Of a DNA stretch of 64,000 nt, positions 45,540-54,851 are shown piece after piece. The stretch is taken from assembly GCF_000739085.1 (NCBI RefSeq), contig NZ_CP009110.1, forward strand, positions 6,138,001-6,202,000. The letters run 5' to 3'. How positions within the stretch are numbered: the stretch's first letter is position 1; every line of letters begins with the position of its first letter. The translations under genes were made by a program, and so were the position numbers. The stretch comes from Amycolatopsis methanolica 239. Its GTDB lineage: Bacteria; Actinomycetota; Actinomycetes; Mycobacteriales; Pseudonocardiaceae. The notes beneath the pieces are model-generated. The model was not told the origin of the DNA. It worked only from the letters and a program-made list of their open reading frames with translations, and did not search any database.

Positions 45540-46511
45540 CCTGCTCCGCATCAGGAACACGTTGTACGGGCCCCACTGCGACATGAGGTAGTAGACGTCC
45601 GGGCCGTCCAGCGCCCACGGGTGCAGGTAACCGCCGTAGAGGCCGGGGTACTGGTGCCCGGGCACGGCGACCTGACCGGGTGACCACGGACCGGTGAGCC
45701 GGTCGGCGGAGCGCAGCAGGATAGCGCCGCCCGGGTCGTCCAGGTGCATGGCCAGCCACCGTCCGAGGTGGACGTCGTAGGCCACGGACAGCTCCCCGAC
45801 CGGGCCCGGGATGACCGGCGCGGCGGCGAACTCGTCCCGGGTCCAGCCGCGGCCGTCGAAGTACTCGTAGGACGACGCGTCGAGCAGGTGCGGGATCGCC
45901 GTGCGGGCGAGGTAGGCGTCGCCGTGCCGCCCGTTGGTGGTGCCGAAGAGGTGGACGTGGTCGCCCTCGCGGGCCAGCGCGCACATCTGGAACGGGTCGT
46001 CCCGCTCGGCGCGGTTGATCCAGCGCGCGCTCCACGGCTTGGCCCAGGTGACCCCGCCGTCGTCAGAGACGGCGAGGCCGGAGTAGTTGGTGGTCCACTT
46101 CCCCGGCGGGCCCCACTGCCGCACGGACATGTAGTGCACGACCTGGAGCCCGTCGACCGCGAGGCCCGAGTTCGGGATGACGGTCACCTCGTCCCGGCGC
46201 TCGTCCCGCGCGATGACCTGGGCTGCGGTCCCGTCCGGCCGCGTGACGACGCCGTCGAGCATGAGACCGGCGGCCAGGTCCCTGCTGGTCGAAAAGGCGA
46301 GGACGTTGCTGCGCCAGTCGGCGCTGTTCGGGCCGCCGCCGTCGCCGCCCCAGCCCTCGCCGAAGGTGTCGCCGAACAACACGAAGACCCGACCGTCACC
46401 GCCGTCCCACAGGATGCCGAGATCCGTGCCGTGGATGGCGAACCGATCGGTCCGGTTGATCGAATCGGCGCCCGTCACCTTGCAGATCTGCTCCGTCTCG
46501 ACCACACGCAT
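45528..46511 (-). CDS. DUF4185-domain protein (beta-propeller, sialidase/glycosidase-like)
   Basis: A 327-residue protein resembling DUF4185: FAIHGTDLGILWDGGDGRVF, VLFGDTFGEGW, NYSGLAVSDDGGVTWAKPWS (an Asp-box-like turn) and GELSVAYDVHLGRWLAMHLD, followed by TGPWSPGQVA. The five-bladed propeller fold is shared with glycan-acting enzymes; mycobacterial homologues have recently been linked to cleavage of arabinan in the wall. No signal peptide is seen. Starts at ATG 46511, divergent from pabB with 28 bp between. Confidence 0.78.
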   Translation of the reverse strand: MRVVETEQICKVTGADSINRTDRFAIHGTDLGILWDGGDGRVFVLFGDTFGEGWGGDGGGPNSADWRSNVLAFSTSRDLAAGLMLDGVVTRPDGTAAQVIARDERRDEVTVIPNSGLAVDGLQVVHYMSVRQWGPPGKWTTNYSGLAVSDDGGVTWAKPWSARWINRAERDDPFQMCALAREGDHVHLFGTTNGRHGDAYLARTAIPHLLDASSYEYFDGRGWTRDEFAAAPVIPGPVGELSVAYDVHLGRWLAMHLDDPGGAILLRSADRLTGPWSPGQVAVPGHQYPGLYGGYLHPWALDGPDVYYLMSQWGPYNVFLMRSRLEQ

Positions 46512-46539
46512 ACGTCCGACGGTAGGTCACAATGTCCCC

Positions 46540-47781
46540 GTGCGGGCGACACGAACGAGGCTGGGCCGGGGAAGAACACCGGATGAGGTGCTGCTTCTCC
46601 TCGACGAGCGCGCCCGCTCCCGGGGGATCGGCACGGCGGCCGGCCTGTGCGGCGAGTGGTTCGGCTCCCAGGCCGTGCTGGCACCCGAGGTCCAGCTCCG
46701 CCCGGTCACCGACCCGTTCGAGGTGCCGGACCGGCAACCGCGGGTCGATGCTCCGGAGGGGGTCGTCGGCGGCGGCTGGTTCGGATATCTCTCCTACGAC
46801 CTGACCGACCCGTCCGGCCGCCGCACGGCGCTGCCCGAGGCGGTGTGGGGCTGGGCGGACCACGTCCTGCGGCTGGACGCGGACGGCTGGTGGTGGTTCG
46901 AATCGCTCGGGGGCCCGGACCTGGCGGCGGAGTTCGCGGAGCTGCTGACCCGGGAGGCGCCGTCCCCGGCCTGGCGGGCGGGGCCGTTGCACCGCCCGCT
47001 GCCCACCGAACACGGCGACGCCGTGAAGGCCTGCGTGCACGCCATCGAGGCCGGGGAGCTGTTCCAGGCCAACATCTGCACGCGCTTCGAGGGAACGTTC
47101 GAGGGATCGCCCGCCGCGTTGTTCGCGCAGGGGGTGCGCGGGTTGCAGCCGCGCCGGGCCGCGTTCCTCACCGGCGAGTGGGGCAGTGTCGTGTCGTTGT
47201 CGCCTGAGCTGTTCCTCGCCCGCCACGGCGACCGGGTCCGTTCGACGCCGATCAAGGGCACGCTGCCCCGGCGCGGCCCGGCGGACGACGTGCTGGCGCG
47301 ACGGCTGCGCGAGTCGGTCAAGGACGTGGCCGAGAACGTGATGATCACCGACCTGGTGCGCAACGACCTCGGCCGGGTGTGCGCGGTGGGCAGCGTGCGG
47401 GTGCCCGAGCTGCTGCGGGTGCGGCCGGCGCCCGGCGTGTGGCACCTGGAGTCGACCGTGGAGGGGCGGGTGGTCACCCCGGACGCGGAGTTGCTGGCCG
47501 CGACCTTCCCGCCCGGCTCGGTGACGGGCGCACCGAAGATCCGGGCGCTGGAGCTGATCGCGGAGCTGGAGCCACGGCCGCGCGGGATCTACACAGGCGC
47601 GGTCGGGCTGGCGTCGCCGGTGGCCGGGCTGGAGCTGAACGTCGCGATCCGCACGTTCGAGGTCCACGGCGGTTCGATCGCGCTCGGCGTCGGCGGCGGC
47701 ATCACCGCGGATTCGGACGCGGAGGCAGAATGGCAGGAATGTCTGCACAAAGCCGCCCCGCTGGAAGCGCTGCTCACCTGA
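46540..47781 (+). CDS. pabB: Aminodeoxychorismate synthase component I
   Basis: A 413-residue chorismate-utilising enzyme. Motifs: ACVHAIEAGELFQANICTRF, SLSPELFLARHGDRVRSTPI then KGTLPRRGP, MITDLVRNDLGRV, and FPPGSVTGAPKIRALELI. The product 4-amino-4-deoxychorismate leads to folate. Position between metG and rsmI/pmt matches Rv1005c in mycobacteria. GTG 46540 chosen; the frame is open far upstream only because it is antisense to the DUF4185 gene. Its end overlaps the GNAT start by 52 bp. Confidence 0.9.
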   Translation: MRATRTRLGRGRTPDEVLLLLDERARSRGIGTAAGLCGEWFGSQAVLAPEVQLRPVTDPFEVPDRQPRVDAPEGVVGGGWFGYLSYDLTDPSGRRTALPEAVWGWADHVLRLDADGWWWFESLGGPDLAAEFAELLTREAPSPAWRAGPLHRPLPTEHGDAVKACVHAIEAGELFQANICTRFEGTFEGSPAALFAQGVRGLQPRRAAFLTGEWGSVVSLSPELFLARHGDRVRSTPIKGTLPRRGPADDVLARRLRESVKDVAENVMITDLVRNDLGRVCAVGSVRVPELLRVRPAPGVWHLESTVEGRVVTPDAELLAATFPPGSVTGAPKIRALELIAELEPRPRGIYTGAVGLASPVAGLELNVAIRTFEVHGGSIALGVGGGITADSDAEAEWQECLHKAAPLEALLT

Positions 47782-48353
47782 TCCGCCTCGGCACAGCAGC
47801 CGACCTCGACGCCGCGGCGGCGACCCTGGGCGCGGCCTTCGCGGACTACCCGTTCACGCGGCACACCGTCGCGGCGGCGGACCACGTCGCGCGGGTGACC
47901 GGCCTGCAACGGCTGTTCCTGGAACACGTCGGGCTACCGTGTGAGCGGGTCTGGGTGAGCGACGACCTGGCAGCGGTGGCGGTCTGGATGACGCCCACGT
48001 CGGGCGAGCCCGACCTGGACGCACTGGCCCCGCGGCTCCGGGAGCTGGCGGGTGACCGCGCGGCAGCCGCGGCGGCCGCGGAGAAGGCGATGGCCCCGCA
48101 CCGGCCGACCGGGCCCGCCTGGTTCCTCGCCGCGGTCGGCGTGGTGCCCGGCCGCCAGGGCGAGGGCCTCGGCCCGGCGGTCCTCGCGCCCGGGCTGCGT
48201 GCCGCCGCCGCGGAGGGGCACCCGGCCTACCTGGAGACCTCGCTGGAGTCGAACGTGGGCTTCTACCAGGGGCTGGGCTTCGAGGTGACCGCGCAGGTCG
48301 CCCTCCCCGACGGCGGCCCGACCACCTGGGCGATGCGGAAGGACCCCGCCTGA
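47730..48353 (+). CDS. GNAT-family N-acetyltransferase
   Basis: A 207-residue acetyltransferase. The acetyl-CoA loop is less canonical but visible as VGVVPGRQGEGLGPAVLAPG, followed by AYLETSLESNVGFYQGLGFE. The N-terminal part (AAATLGAAFADYPFTRHTV) is typical of the GNATs often seen in actinobacteria. ATG 47730 follows GGAGG; ATG 47739 is an alternative. The overlap with pabB suggests co-transcription. Substrate unknown. Confidence 0.78.
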   Translation: MAGMSAQSRPAGSAAHLIRLGTAADLDAAAATLGAAFADYPFTRHTVAAADHVARVTGLQRLFLEHVGLPCERVWVSDDLAAVAVWMTPTSGEPDLDALAPRLRELAGDRAAAAAAAEKAMAPHRPTGPAWFLAAVGVVPGRQGEGLGPAVLAPGLRAAAAEGHPAYLETSLESNVGFYQGLGFEVTAQVALPDGGPTTWAMRKDPA

Positions 48354-48362
48354 CGCGTCCGC

Positions 48363-49199
48363 TCAGGCGCGCCGGGCCGCCAGCACCGCGTCGTACAGCT
48401 CCTTCTTCGACACCCCGGTCGCCTCGGCGACCTCGGCCGCCGCGGACTTGAGCCGCTCGCCTGCCGCCACGCGGGCCGACACCTCCGCCACCAGGTCCGT
48501 CACCGACACCGCCCGCGGCCGGGCGCCCTCCAGCACCACCGTGATCTCGCCGCGCACGCCGTCCGCCGCCCAGGCCGCCAGCTCGGGCAGCGTCCCGCGC
48601 CGCACCTCCTCGTACGTCTTCGTCAGCTCCCGGCACACCGCCGCCCGCCGCTCGTCACCCAACGCGGCGGCCGCTTCGGTCAGCGTCGCGGCCAGCCGGT
48701 GCGGCGACTCGAAGAACACGACCGTCCGCGGCTCGGTCGCCAGCTCCCGGAACCAGCGCCCCTTCTCACCCGGCTTGCGCGGCGCGAACCCCTCGAAGCA
48801 GAACCGGTCGCTGGGCAGCCCGGACAGCGCCAGCGCGGTCGTCACCGCCGACGGACCGGGCAGGCAGGTGACCGGCAGGTCCTCCTCGACACACGCGGCG
48901 ACCAGGCGGTACCCCGGATCGGACACGCTGGGCATGCCGGCGTCGGTGACCAGCACGACCGTCTCCCCGGCCCGCAGCGCCTCCAGCAGCTTCGGCAGCC
49001 GGGACGTCTCGACGTCCTCGTAGAAGCTGACCACCCGCCCGCGCGGCGTCACGTCCAGCGCGGTGGCCAGCGACCGCAGCCGCCGGGTGTCCTCGGCGGC
49101 GATCACGTCCGCCTCGGCCAGTGCGGCGACCAGGCGCGGCGAAGCGTCGCGGGAGTCACCGAGGGGGGTCGCGGCGAGGACGAGTGGCATGGCCTTCAC
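48363..49199 (-). CDS. rsmI: 16S rRNA (cytidine1402-2'-O)-methyltransferase
   Basis: A 278-residue tetrapyrrole-methylase-fold enzyme: LVLAATPLGDSRDASPRLV, AEDTRRLRSL, VLVTDAGMPSVSDPGYRLV (SAM/substrate loop) and LPGPSAVTTALALSGLPSD, then FEGFAPRK. It methylates the ribose of C1402 in the decoding centre. GTG 49199, or ATG 49190 nine bases in. Divergent from pmt with 55 bp between, the same arrangement as Rv1003/Rv1002c. Confidence 0.93.
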   Translation of the reverse strand: MKAMPLVLAATPLGDSRDASPRLVAALAEADVIAAEDTRRLRSLATALDVTPRGRVVSFYEDVETSRLPKLLEALRAGETVVLVTDAGMPSVSDPGYRLVAACVEEDLPVTCLPGPSAVTTALALSGLPSDRFCFEGFAPRKPGEKGRWFRELATEPRTVVFFESPHRLAATLTEAAAALGDERRAAVCRELTKTYEEVRRGTLPELAAWAADGVRGEITVVLEGARPRAVSVTDLVAEVSARVAAGERLKSAAAEVAEATGVSKKELYDAVLAARRA

Positions 49200-49254
49200 C
49201 CTATTAGCCGCGCGGGAACTCCGAGTTCACCCGTGGGTCCCTAGGATCACCCCC

Positions 49255-50802
49255 GTGACCGCTCTGCTGACGCGACCGGACCAGGTGGACCACCTCCGCC
49301 CGCCGACGGACCGTGCCGCCACCCTGCTCGGACGGCCGATGCCCGCCGACCGGCTGCGTGGCTGGGTGGTCACGATCGTCCTGACGCTGGTCGCGGCGGT
49401 CACCCGCTTCCAGAGCCTCGGCTCCCCCACCGACAAGGGCACCCCGGTCTTCGACGAGAAGCACTACGTGCCGCAGGCGTGGCAGATGCTGCGCAACGGC
49501 GGGTTCGAGGACAACGCGGGCTACGAGCTGGTGGTGCACCCGCCACTGGCGAAGCAGCTGATCGCGCTCGGCGAGTGGATGTTCGGGTACAACGGCTGGG
49601 GCTGGCGCTTCAGCGCGGCGGTGGCGGGCACGATCATCGTGCTGCTGACCATCCGCATCGCGCGACGGCTGACCCGCTCGACGCTGCTCGGCGGCATCGC
49701 CGGGATACTCGTGATCTGCGACGGCGTGCTGTTCCTGCAGGCCAGGATGGGCATGCTGGACATCTTCATCGCCGTATTCGCGTTGTCCGCGTTCGCGTGC
49801 CTGCTGTGCGACCGCGACCAGGTGCGGCAGCGGCTGGCGGTGGCGGTCACCGAGGGCTGGGCGGACGAGTCGCCGTGGGGGCCACGACTGGGCTTCCGCT
49901 GGTGGCGGTTCGCGGCCGGGGTGTGCCTCGGCCTGACTTTCGCGGTCAAGTGGTCGGGCCTGTACTACATGGCGTTCTTCGGGCTGCTGTGCGTCGGGTT
50001 CGACGTGGCCGCGCGCCGGGCGGCGGGGGTGCCGCGGCCGTGGGTCGGGACGCTGCGCCGGGACGTGCTGCCCGCGTTGTGGGCCATCATCGCCATCCCC
50101 GCGCTGATGTACCTGGCGAGCTGGTGGGCGTGGTTCGCGAGCGAGTCCGCCACCGACCGGCACTACACCGAGCTGCAGGGCATCGACCCCGGGTTCTGGA
50201 GGTGGGTGCCGCCCGCGCTGCGGTCGCTCGGCGACTACTCGATGAACGTGCTGCACTTCCACGAAAGCCTGGTCACGCCGAAGGACGACCCGCACCCGTG
50301 GGAGTCGAAGCCGTGGACGTGGCCGATGGGCCTGCGGCCGATGCTCTACTACTACGAGTCGGGCAACGGCACGTGCGGCGCATCGGACTGCATCCGGGCG
50401 ACGATGCTGATCGGCACGCCCGCGACCTGGTGGCTCGCGATCCCGATGCTCGGGTGGGGCCTTTGGCGCTGGCTGTTCCGGTTCGACTGGCGCTACGCCG
50501 CGGTGCTGGTCGGCTACTTCGCCGGGTTCCTGCCGTGGTTCACGAACATCGACCGGCAGATGTACTTCTTCTACGCCACGCCGATGGCGCCGTTCCTGGC
50601 GCTCGGGCTGACGCTCGCGCTGGGCCAGACCCTGGGCAGCGCGCGGCGCGGGTTCGAACGCCGCGGGACGGGGCTGCTGGTGGTGGCGCTGTACGTCGGC
50701 CTCGTGGTGGCGAACTTCGCGTGGCTGTGGCCGATCCTGAACGGCGACCCGATCAGCAATGCCCGCTGGCAGGCTGAGCTCTGGCTGCCATCCTGGCGAT
50801 GA
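49255..50802 (+). CDS. pmt: Polyprenyl-phosphate-mannose--protein O-mannosyltransferase
   Basis: A 515-residue GT39 membrane enzyme with about ten helices. TPVFDEKHYVPQAWQML has the catalytic acidic residues (DE) of the first outside loop, VVHPPLAKQLIALGEWMFG is the second conserved block, and HFHESLVTPKDDPHPWESKP the long loop. It transfers mannose from a lipid carrier to secreted proteins. GTG 49255. The stop overlaps the next gene's ATG. Confidence 0.93.
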   Translation: MTALLTRPDQVDHLRPPTDRAATLLGRPMPADRLRGWVVTIVLTLVAAVTRFQSLGSPTDKGTPVFDEKHYVPQAWQMLRNGGFEDNAGYELVVHPPLAKQLIALGEWMFGYNGWGWRFSAAVAGTIIVLLTIRIARRLTRSTLLGGIAGILVICDGVLFLQARMGMLDIFIAVFALSAFACLLCDRDQVRQRLAVAVTEGWADESPWGPRLGFRWWRFAAGVCLGLTFAVKWSGLYYMAFFGLLCVGFDVAARRAAGVPRPWVGTLRRDVLPALWAIIAIPALMYLASWWAWFASESATDRHYTELQGIDPGFWRWVPPALRSLGDYSMNVLHFHESLVTPKDDPHPWESKPWTWPMGLRPMLYYYESGNGTCGASDCIRATMLIGTPATWWLAIPMLGWGLWRWLFRFDWRYAAVLVGYFAGFLPWFTNIDRQMYFFYATPMAPFLALGLTLALGQTLGSARRGFERRGTGLLVVALYVGLVVANFAWLWPILNGDPISNARWQAELWLPSWR

Positions 50803-51446
50803 CCGGGTACCTTGGCCGCGCCCGGGAGTCGTACGACCGGGTGGCGGAGGACTACGCCGAGTTCGTCCGCCCGCGGTTCGCGGCGGACGCGGTGGGCCGC
50901 GGAATGCTGAGCGCCTTCGCCGAGCTGGTGACCGGCCCGGTCGCCGACGTCGGCTGCGGACCCGGCCACGTGACGGCGCACCTGGCGGGACTCGGCACGC
51001 AAGCGTTTGGCGTCGACTTGTCACCCGGGATGGTCGAGATCGCCCGCCGGTCGTACCCGGACCTGCGGTTCGAGGTGGGCTCGATGACGGCACTCGACGT
51101 GGCGGACGGGTCGCTGGGCGGGGTCGTGGCGTGGTGGTCGATCTTCCACGTCCCGCCCGCCGTGCTGCCGAGGGTGTTCGCCGGCTTCGCCCGCGCGCTG
51201 GCGCCGGAAGGGCACGTGGTGATCGGCTTCCACGCCGGAAACGCCCAGCTGCAACCCGAGACGGCCTACGGCCACCCGGTGGACTACGACGCGTACCTGC
51301 TGCCGCCCGACCACATCGCGAAGCTGCTGAAACGGGCCGGTTTCGACATCGCCGCCCGGGTCGAGCTGGAAGGCGCGAAGCACCCGCAGGCGATCCTGCT
51401 GGGCCGGAAGCACACCAGCCGGCGCTCCGCGCTGCCCCACCGGTAG
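50799..51446 (+). CDS. Class I SAM-dependent methyltransferase
   Basis: A 215-residue methyltransferase of the Methyltransf_11/25 type: SYDRVAEDYAEFVRPRFAAD, PVADVGCGPGHVTAHLAGL (SAM loop), AFGVDLSPGMVEIARRSYPD, and LGGVVAWWSIFHVPP. ATG 50799 overlaps the pmt stop (ATGA), so it is translated with pmt. Small-molecule substrate likely but unknown. Confidence 0.87.
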   Translation: MTGYLGRARESYDRVAEDYAEFVRPRFAADAVGRGMLSAFAELVTGPVADVGCGPGHVTAHLAGLGTQAFGVDLSPGMVEIARRSYPDLRFEVGSMTALDVADGSLGGVVAWWSIFHVPPAVLPRVFAGFARALAPEGHVVIGFHAGNAQLQPETAYGHPVDYDAYLLPPDHIAKLLKRAGFDIAARVELEGAKHPQAILLGRKHTSRRSALPHR

Positions 51447-51471
51447 CGCCCGAGGCCCGGTTGCGGGGCTT

Positions 51472-51536
51472 ACCAGTGGCGCCAGGCGTGACATCCGCGC
51501 CACGAACTCCAGGATCAGCGCGGCGGCGCCACTGGT
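51472..51536. repeat. Inverted repeat ACCAGTGGCGCC, 41-bp spacer
   Basis: Perfect 12-bp arms at 51472-51483 and 51525-51536 lie in the 297-bp gap between the methyltransferase and the convergent kinase. No coding signal is visible in the gap. It might terminate transcription from one or both sides; no T-run. Confidence 0.5.
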
Positions 51537-51743
51537 CACAAGGCACCATCCGGTCCAAGTCCGTCCACCGACTCGAACCGGAACACCCCGCGCCACATAC
51601 CCCGGATCAACACGGCAACACCGTCCGCATCGCACCACCGCGACGCGGCACGACCCGCCTCACCCGACCGTCCAGCCCCCAGGCACTCGTGCAAGACGAC
51701 AAGCGCACCACCCGGTGCACCCATGCCCCACGCCACCGCGGCG

Positions 51744-53465
51744 TCAGCGCGGCGGCATCGCCCGCGTCGTGCCGCCGTGGCGTGGCACGATCCGCGTCAC
51801 CGGCCCGTCCATCGACTTGCCCGACCGGGACAGGAAGCCCTCCACCTCACGCACCACCGTGTGCAGCGTCGGGCGGCGGCGGGGTTCGTTGTCGAGCGAG
51901 GCGATCAGCAGCCGGGCGTGCGCGGACCGCTGCGGCAGCTTCGACACGGGCTCGGCGCGGGCCGCCGCCATCAGGGCGGCCATCGGCGTCTCGCGGGTGC
52001 CGCGCGGCGGGTAGCCGGAGAGCGCGTAGCTCACCGTCGCCGCCAGCTGCCACGCGTCCGAGGCCGGGGACGCCGCGGCACCCGCGGCCTGCTCCGGGGC
52101 GACGAAGTCGGGCGTGCCGATCATCATCCCGGTCGCGGTCATCGTCGAGTCGCCGCGGCTGCGGGCGATGCCGAAGTCGATCAGGTGCGGCATGCCCTGC
52201 GGGTCCAGGATCACGTTCGACGGCTTCACGTCGCGGTGCAACACGCCCTTCTCGTGCGCCGCCGCCAGCGCGCCTGCCATCGTCGCCCACAGGCGGCCCG
52301 CCGCGACGTCGTCCAGCGGCCCCATCGTGTCCACCGCGGTGGCCAGCGACTGGCCCTCCAGGTACTCCATGACCAGGGCGAGCCCGTCCGGCTCCTCGAC
52401 CAGGTCGTAGACCCGCACGCAGTTCGGGTGGTCGACCATCGCCAGCGCCCTCGCCTCGCGGCGCATGCGCTCCTCGGTGTCCCGGTCCGGCGCGTGGGCG
52501 ATCTTCAGCGCGACCGTGCGGCCCAGCTGGTTGTCCACGGCCTGCCACACCGTACCGAACCCGCCGTGGCCGAGGCGCTTGATCCGCCGGTACCGGCCGC
52601 CGCCGTTGGCCGTCAACCCCGGCGGCACCGGGACCGGGCCGGGCGCCGCGGCCAGCTCCTGCGCGGCCGGCGCGACGGCCGTCGGCGCGTACTGCTTCGG
52701 CGGCTGCTGCTGAGGTGGCGGAGGCGGCGGCACCTGCGGCGGGGGCTCGCGCCGCGGCTCCGGGCGCGGCCGCTCCGGCTTGTTGATGACCGACCACGGC
52801 GGAGGCCCGACCAGGGCGATCGGGATGATCCCGAGCATCGCGATCGGGATGAACCCGAGCCACAGGAACACGCCCGCGTTGGCCGAGACGCCCACCGAGA
52901 ACACCACGAACATCACGAACCCGACCCACAGCAGACGGCCAGGCCACTTCGGCCCGCGGCGCATCGCGGTGCGCGCCTGCAGGATCATGAACAGCAGCGC
53001 GAGCAGCGGCAGCCCGACGAGCGCGCCCAGGTAGTAGCCGTAGGCGAGGACGTTGCCGGAGGGGTAGAAGATCGTCTCGAAGATGTTCTGCCCGCCGCCG
53101 AGGTACTCGCTCTGGGTGCCGATGAACGAGCAGTACTCGCGGTTCAGCGTGGCCAGGTCGGCCTTCGACAGCGATGAGGTGCCCTCGGCCGCGGCCCGGT
53201 AGATGCCCGAGATGCCGTTGAACGCCATCCACGGCAGCCCGAACGAGAACACGAACGCGATGACGCCGATGGCCGAGATCGTGCCGGTGTCGTACCGGTT
53301 GCCGGTGAACTTCCGCATGAGCGCGACGAGAACCGCGCCGGCCACCGGGAACAAGGCGGTCAGCGCTCCCGCGGCCACCGTGGCCCACACCCAGTCACCG
53401 GGGCAGAACCCTGGGTTGAACAGGGCATGCGCGAGGGACAGCAGCCAGTCCGCGAACGCGTTCAC
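51744..53465 (-). CDS. Membrane Ser/Thr protein kinase with N-terminal multi-helix domain
   Basis: A 573-residue protein. Residues about 1-215 hold five or six membrane helices (WVWATVAAGALTALFPVAGA; TISAIGVIAFVFSFGLPWMA; YYLGALVGLPLLALLFMIL; WVGFVMFVVFSVGVSANAG; LGFIPIAMLGIIPIALVG), then a Pro-rich linker, then a Hanks kinase at the C-terminus: GHGGFGTVWQ (Gly loop), VALKIA (Lys), HRDVKPSNVIL, LIDFGIARSRG, GTPDFVAPEQ. Most actinobacterial membrane kinases have the opposite order with one C-terminal helix. All catalytic residues are present. GTG 53465. Confidence 0.88.
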   Translation of the reverse strand: MNAFADWLLSLAHALFNPGFCPGDWVWATVAAGALTALFPVAGAVLVALMRKFTGNRYDTGTISAIGVIAFVFSFGLPWMAFNGISGIYRAAAEGTSSLSKADLATLNREYCSFIGTQSEYLGGGQNIFETIFYPSGNVLAYGYYLGALVGLPLLALLFMILQARTAMRRGPKWPGRLLWVGFVMFVVFSVGVSANAGVFLWLGFIPIAMLGIIPIALVGPPPWSVINKPERPRPEPRREPPPQVPPPPPPQQQPPKQYAPTAVAPAAQELAAAPGPVPVPPGLTANGGGRYRRIKRLGHGGFGTVWQAVDNQLGRTVALKIAHAPDRDTEERMRREARALAMVDHPNCVRVYDLVEEPDGLALVMEYLEGQSLATAVDTMGPLDDVAAGRLWATMAGALAAAHEKGVLHRDVKPSNVILDPQGMPHLIDFGIARSRGDSTMTATGMMIGTPDFVAPEQAAGAAASPASDAWQLAATVSYALSGYPPRGTRETPMAALMAAARAEPVSKLPQRSAHARLLIASLDNEPRRRPTLHTVVREVEGFLSRSGKSMDGPVTRIVPRHGGTTRAMPPR

Positions 53466-53575
53466 CGCCCGGGTCCCTTCGTGGTCGGGGTCTTCTTCTG
53501 GTCTCCCACCCTATTCGCACCTTGGACGCGGCAGGGGCCGGGCGGGTTGTGGTCGCCCTGCGGAGTGAGACTTCC

Positions 53576-53935
53576 TCAGATGCCGGACCGCCAGATGACC
53601 GGCGCCAGCCGCTCCGCTTCGACGCGCCACCGCTCCCGCCGGAAGCGCAGGACCAGGAGCGACAGCAGGACGCTGCTGAGCACCGCACCGGCGACCACGA
53701 CCGCGACGACGCCGGCCAGCCCGCCCAGCACGACCGCGACCAGGCCCAGCACCACCACCGCGGCGATGGCGAGCTGTCCTTGGGCGTGCCACACCCACCG
53801 GCGTCCCGCGTCGAGCTCGGCCAGCAGCGCCTGCGCACCGGTGGTGAGCCGGGCGTCGGGCACGGTCAGTTCGAGGATCCGGCGGGCCGCCCACGCGCGC
53901 AGCTCACGCTGGCGCGCCGACGTCACCACGAGCAA
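53576..53935 (-). CDS. Small two-helix membrane protein
   Basis: A 119-residue protein with a basic helical N-terminus (SARQRELRAWAARRILELTV), two membrane helices (LAIAAVVVLGLVAVVLGGLA; VVAVVVAGAVLSSVLLSLLV) and a basic tail (RFRRERWRVEAERLAPVIW). TTG 53935 sits behind AGGAGAGGGG; GTG 53929 is an alternative. It overlaps the small gene upstream by 32 bp, and lies between the kinase and the membrane-protein cluster. No family recognised. Confidence 0.65.
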   Translation of the reverse strand: MLVVTSARQRELRAWAARRILELTVPDARLTTGAQALLAELDAGRRWVWHAQGQLAIAAVVVLGLVAVVLGGLAGVVAVVVAGAVLSSVLLSLLVLRFRRERWRVEAERLAPVIWRSGI

Positions 53936-54083
53936 CCCCTCTCCTGGTCACGCTGCGTGCAGACACCGTCAACACTTCGAGCGCGTGTGCGAGCCGCAGA
54001 CGCAGGGCCGCATCCGCCGGAGCGGCCGCGAGCTGCTGCTCGAGCGCTTGAACAGCGGACATCGGGTCGGTCTGTTCGGTCAC
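53904..54083 (-). CDS. Small helical protein, possible truncated TPR protein N-terminus
   Basis: A 59-residue frame from GTG 54083 (GGGAG six bases upstream). It reads MTEQTDPMSAVQALEQQLAA then PADAALRLRLAHALEVL, which looks like the first TPR of a longer protein, after which the sequence (VTRRGVARGDVGAPA) is antisense-like and stops. Either a real small partner, overlapping the next gene, or the 5' stub of a deleted TPR/AAA gene. Good start signal, poor end. Confidence 0.5.
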   Translation of the reverse strand: MTEQTDPMSAVQALEQQLAAAPADAALRLRLAHALEVLTVSARSVTRRGVARGDVGAPA

Positions 54084-54173
54084 GTGAATCTCCCAAAAGG
54101 GGTAACCCGGTCGGGGCGCCCAATGCTACCCTCAGTGCTCGCTTCTGCACGAGCGGTTCGCGAGGGGACATCG

Positions 54174-54832
54174 ATGCCGCCTCCTGGGGCCAGCCGAGTT
54201 CGGCGCGCCTGGCGCTGCTCGCGGGTGTGGCGAACCTCGTCGTGCTCGGCGCGGTCGGCACCGCGCTGCTGCTCGTTCGCGACAGCGGCGACGGCGGGAC
54301 CACCCAGCTGGCGACGCCGAGTTCGGCCGCGACGACCACGAGCACGTCGAGCAGCCGCCGCACCTCGACGACGACCACCACGACCACGACGAGCAGTTCG
54401 GTGGTGCCGGGGAGCGAGGTGACCGGCCCGGCCGGGATCCGCACGGTCATCCCGGAGGGCTGGACCGTCACGCCGCCCCAGTCCGCGGGCAGCGTGCAGG
54501 CCACGGACCCGGCCGACAGCTCCCGCTACGTCCGCTACGGCGGCTCGGCCGTACCAAACGCTTCGATCCTGGACTCCCACCTCGATGCCGAAAGCGACTT
54601 CGCCGCCGCCCGGCCCGGCTACTCCCGCGTCGAGCTCGCCCAGACGCCCTCCGCGGGTACGAGGCGATCGTGTGGGAGTTCGAGTGGACGGCGCCGGAGG
54701 GCAGGCGGCACGTGAAGGCCGAGTACTGGCGCGCCTCCGGCACCGAGTACTTCGTGTACGCCTCGTCGAAGGCCGCCGACTGGCCCGAGATGGTCCCGAT
54801 CCTCACCGCCATGACGGAGAACGCGATCCCGC
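54174..54832 (+). pseudogene. Membrane-anchored Ser/Thr-rich protein, two frameshifts and lost stop
   Basis: ATG 54174 follows GAGGGGAC. One base is missing within a few codons, after which the other frame gives a membrane helix (LALLAGVANLVVLGAVGTAL), a long Thr/Ser linker, and an outside domain (GIRTVIPEGWTVTPPQSAGS; SRYVRYGGSAVPNASILDSH). A second lesion near 54659 shifts to YEAIVWEFEWTAPEGRRHV and WRASGTEYFVYASSKAADWP. The end (MTENAIP) runs directly into the next gene without its own stop, so the 3' end and the intergenic gap are missing. Domains of this kind occur fused to or beside Ser/Thr kinases. Confidence 0.6.
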
Positions 54833-54851
54833 CTGGACCGTCCCGCACGAG

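Noticed and set aside
51536..51736. Small minus-strand ORF between the methyltransferase and the kinase
   Set aside because: No ribosome site, tryptophan- and cysteine-rich composition unlike local proteins, and no recognisable family.
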